NCBI GenBank assembly: GCA_021793635.1
Contig: JAJYSI010000095.1
Location: forward strand, 1,402 to 9,402
Direction: 5' to 3'
DNA from: Bacteroidota bacterium
Lineage (GTDB): Bacteria; Bacteroidota; Ignavibacteria; Ignavibacteriales; Ignavibacteriaceae
DNA: 8,001 nucleotides
Shown here: piece by piece, positions 6,699 through 8,001 of the stretch
Layout: every line of letters starts with the position of its first letter
How positions within the stretch are numbered: the stretch's first letter is position 1
Program-made: the position numbers and the translations under genes
The notes under the pieces: generated by a model
What the model was told of the DNA's origin: nothing
Database searches by the model: none
The model's input: only the letters and a program-made list of their open reading frames with translations

Positions 6699-7140
6699 AG
6701 TTCAGGCTGGGCAATTGCCTCGAAGAAATTCGGGGAGGAAAGTCCGAACTTCATAGAACAGGGTGCCGGATAACGTCCGGAGGCTCGATATTTCGGGTTA
6801 TGGATAGTGCCACAGAAAATAAACTTCCTCGAGGAAACTCGCGGTAAAGGTGAAACGGCAGGGTAAGAGCCTACCGCAGAAATGGTAACATTTCTGGTTC
6901 CGATTTAATCGGGATCCCGGTTTTACCGGGACACGGCAAACCCCACCCGAAGCAAGGTCAAATAAGGGAACTTTTCCGTGCATGCGGTATAAAGTTGTTC
7001 GCTTTAATCTATGCTGCAGTTTTGCAGCAGAGATGAGTTCCCGGGTAGACTGCTGGATCCCGATGGCAACATCGGGACAAGATAAATAATTGCCGTCCCG
7101 ATTTTATCGGGAAACAGAATTCGGCTTATAAGCCTGAACT
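6699..7140 (+). ncRNA. rnpB: RNase P RNA, bacterial type A
   Basis: Catalytic RNA of RNase P, which removes 5' leaders from precursor tRNAs together with the RnpA protein. Conserved blocks appear in order: GAGGAAAGTCCG (from 6735), CAGGGTGCCGG, GGTAAAGGTGAAACGG, GGTAAGAGCC, GGCAAACCCCACCCG, AGCAAGGTCAAATA and ACAGAATTCGGCTTA. Ends are set by P1, AGTTCAGGCT (6699-6708) with AGCCTGAACT (7131-7140). P2 is GGCAATT (6710-6716) with AATTGCC (7088-7094). P3 is a short hairpin with a GAAA loop (6718-6735), P13 has a GTAA loop (6877-6896), P18 a GCAA loop (7058-7077), and a P19-like hairpin sits at 7096-7112. Odd points are an added hairpin beside P14 (6915-6931) and a 65-nt insert between the P16 arms. 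Ends are approximate to a few bases. Confidence 0.97.
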
Positions 7141-7287
7141 ATTTTTGTTTTAGTCAGCATGTTCAACTTTTTTTAATTTTTGTCTGATTGTGTTCAAGTG
7201 GATTGAGGATATCTTAAAAATCGTTTAAGAATAATTTATATATTGTGACTTTATAATGAAGGGAGTGAGATCCCATGGATAATTTTT
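7141..7287 (+). other. rnpB-recJ intergenic region
   Basis: T-rich tracts follow P1 closely (7142-7151 and 7167-7183) and may end the rnpB transcript, but no separate terminator stem is convincing. No strong promoter match is seen before recJ. A Shine-Dalgarno-like GGGAGTGAG lies at 7261-7269. Confidence 0.5.
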
Positions 7288-8001
7288 ATGTTGAAAAAGC
7301 GTTGGAAAATAAAACAAGTTGATGACGACTACTCAATAAAATCTTTGGCAGATTCTTTAACTGTCCCCGATGTTCTTGCCAGGTTATTATTCCTAAGAGG
7401 TATTAAAAGCTTTAACCAAGCTAAACATTTCTTTCGTCCTTCCTTAGATTCACTGTACGATCCTTTCCTTATGGATGGAATGGAGAATGCGACTTACCGG
7501 GTTATTACAGCGTTAACGGAGAATCAACTGATTTGCATTTATGGCGATTATGATGTTGATGGTACATGCTCTACTGCTTTGCTTTATCTTTTCCTTAAAG
7601 AACTTGGCGCCAATGTTGAGTTTTATATTCCGCAGCGCTTAACGGAAGGATATGGAATTTCTAAAAGCGGAATTGATAACGTAAAGGCAAAAGGCACTTC
7701 GCTTATGATTTCCGTCGATTGCGGAATTACTGCACTCGAAGAAACCGGATATATAAATTCTTTAGGAATGGATTTGATTATCTGCGATCATCATCAGCCT
7801 AAAGATGAAATTCCCGATGCGCTTGCTGTTCTTGATCCGCTTAAACCAGGATGCCAATATCCTTTTAAATATCTTTCAGGTGCCGGAGTTGCTTTCAAAC
7901 TTGCTCAAGGTGTAGCCGAAAGAATCGGCAAGCGGGAACTTCCGTTACAATATTTAGATCTTGTTGCGATGGCTGGTGCTGCAGACATTGTTCCACTGGT
8001 C
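7288..8001 (+). CDS. recJ: Single-stranded-DNA-specific exonuclease RecJ (5' part, runs off the window)
   Basis: RecJ degrades single-stranded DNA 5' to 3' in recombination and mismatch or base-excision repair, using a two-metal DHH active site. The 238 visible codons, open to the last base, contain the DHH-family motifs: DYDVDG (87-92), VDCG (143-146), DHH (167-169), then SGAGVAFKL (197-205) and AADIVPL (231-237). The family is usually about 560-580 aa, so more than half, including the DHHA1 domain, lies beyond the edge. ATG 7288 is the only ATG, GTG or TTG in frame after an upstream TGA at 7246, and its product MLKKRWKIKQ aligns with the usual RecJ N-terminus. The nearest Shine-Dalgarno is instead placed for an out-of-frame ATG at 7275, so initiation is unclear. 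Its promoter may be its own or it may be read from rnpB. Confidence 0.95.
   Translation, partial: MLKKRWKIKQVDDDYSIKSLADSLTVPDVLARLLFLRGIKSFNQAKHFFRPSLDSLYDPFLMDGMENATYRVITALTENQLICIYGDYDVDGTCSTALLYLFLKELGANVEFYIPQRLTEGYGISKSGIDNVKAKGTSLMISVDCGITALEETGYINSLGMDLIICDHHQPKDEIPDALAVLDPLKPGCQYPFKYLSGAGVAFKLAQGVAERIGKRELPLQYLDLVAMAGAADIVPLV

Noticed and set aside
6798..6983. Minus-strand 61-codon open frame
   Set aside because: It lies wholly within rnpB, whose conserved RNA blocks explain the sequence.
7203..7258. recJ promoter (TTG at 7203, TATATATTG near 7237-7245, TATAAT at 7252-7257)
   Set aside because: Elements do not match a consensus with acceptable spacing; AT-rich background makes such hits likely by chance.
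1..8001. Mobile element, CRISPR array, tRNA or defence system
   Set aside because: No transposase or integrase reading frame, no terminal repeats or target duplications, no spaced direct repeats, and no tRNA cloverleaf was found on reading both strands.

Overview
This is an ordinary chromosomal housekeeping segment of an AT-rich bacterium. Four intact protein genes (dnaG, ispG, a Nif3-family gene, a coiled-coil/zinc-ribbon gene), one complete RNase P RNA gene (rnpB) and two genes cut by the window edges are visible. The ispG product is the long, insertion-bearing form (669 aa) known from Bacteroidota/Chlorobi, Chlamydiae and plants. Several intergenic regions carry the Bacteroidota-type promoter signature TTG...TAnnTTTG (three exact TATATTTG boxes), and most genes lack a good Shine-Dalgarno. 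Together these suggest the Bacteroidota/Chlorobi/Ignavibacteria assemblage. The Ignavibacteria placement is an inference, not proven here.

Layout: a minus-strand gene start (edge-1) is followed rightward by a gap with an inverted repeat that could terminate dnaG. Next comes dnaG (minus), then a 222-bp divergent intergenic region and ispG (plus). A 225-bp AT-rich leader follows, with a promoter-like pair, a 24-codon ORF and a strong intrinsic terminator ending 3 nt before the next start codon. Then come the Nif3-family gene and the COG1579-type zinc-ribbon gene, 20 bp apart and surely one operon. A long imperfect hairpin, a promoter-like pair and rnpB follow. recJ begins at 7288 and runs off the right edge.

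Functionally the window mixes DNA replication (DnaG primase), isoprenoid precursor synthesis (IspG of the MEP pathway), tRNA 5' maturation (RNase P RNA), DNA repair/recombination (RecJ) and two widely conserved proteins of uncertain role. I see no mobile element, CRISPR array, tRNA gene, phage gene or defence system.

The most unusual items are in the non-coding DNA. One is the terminator that abuts the Nif3-family start codon behind a possible leader ORF. Another is an ~84-nt structured element between the zinc-ribbon gene and rnpB. The third is the enlarged P14 and P16/P17 regions of rnpB. I do not see convincing evidence of a wholly new biological system.
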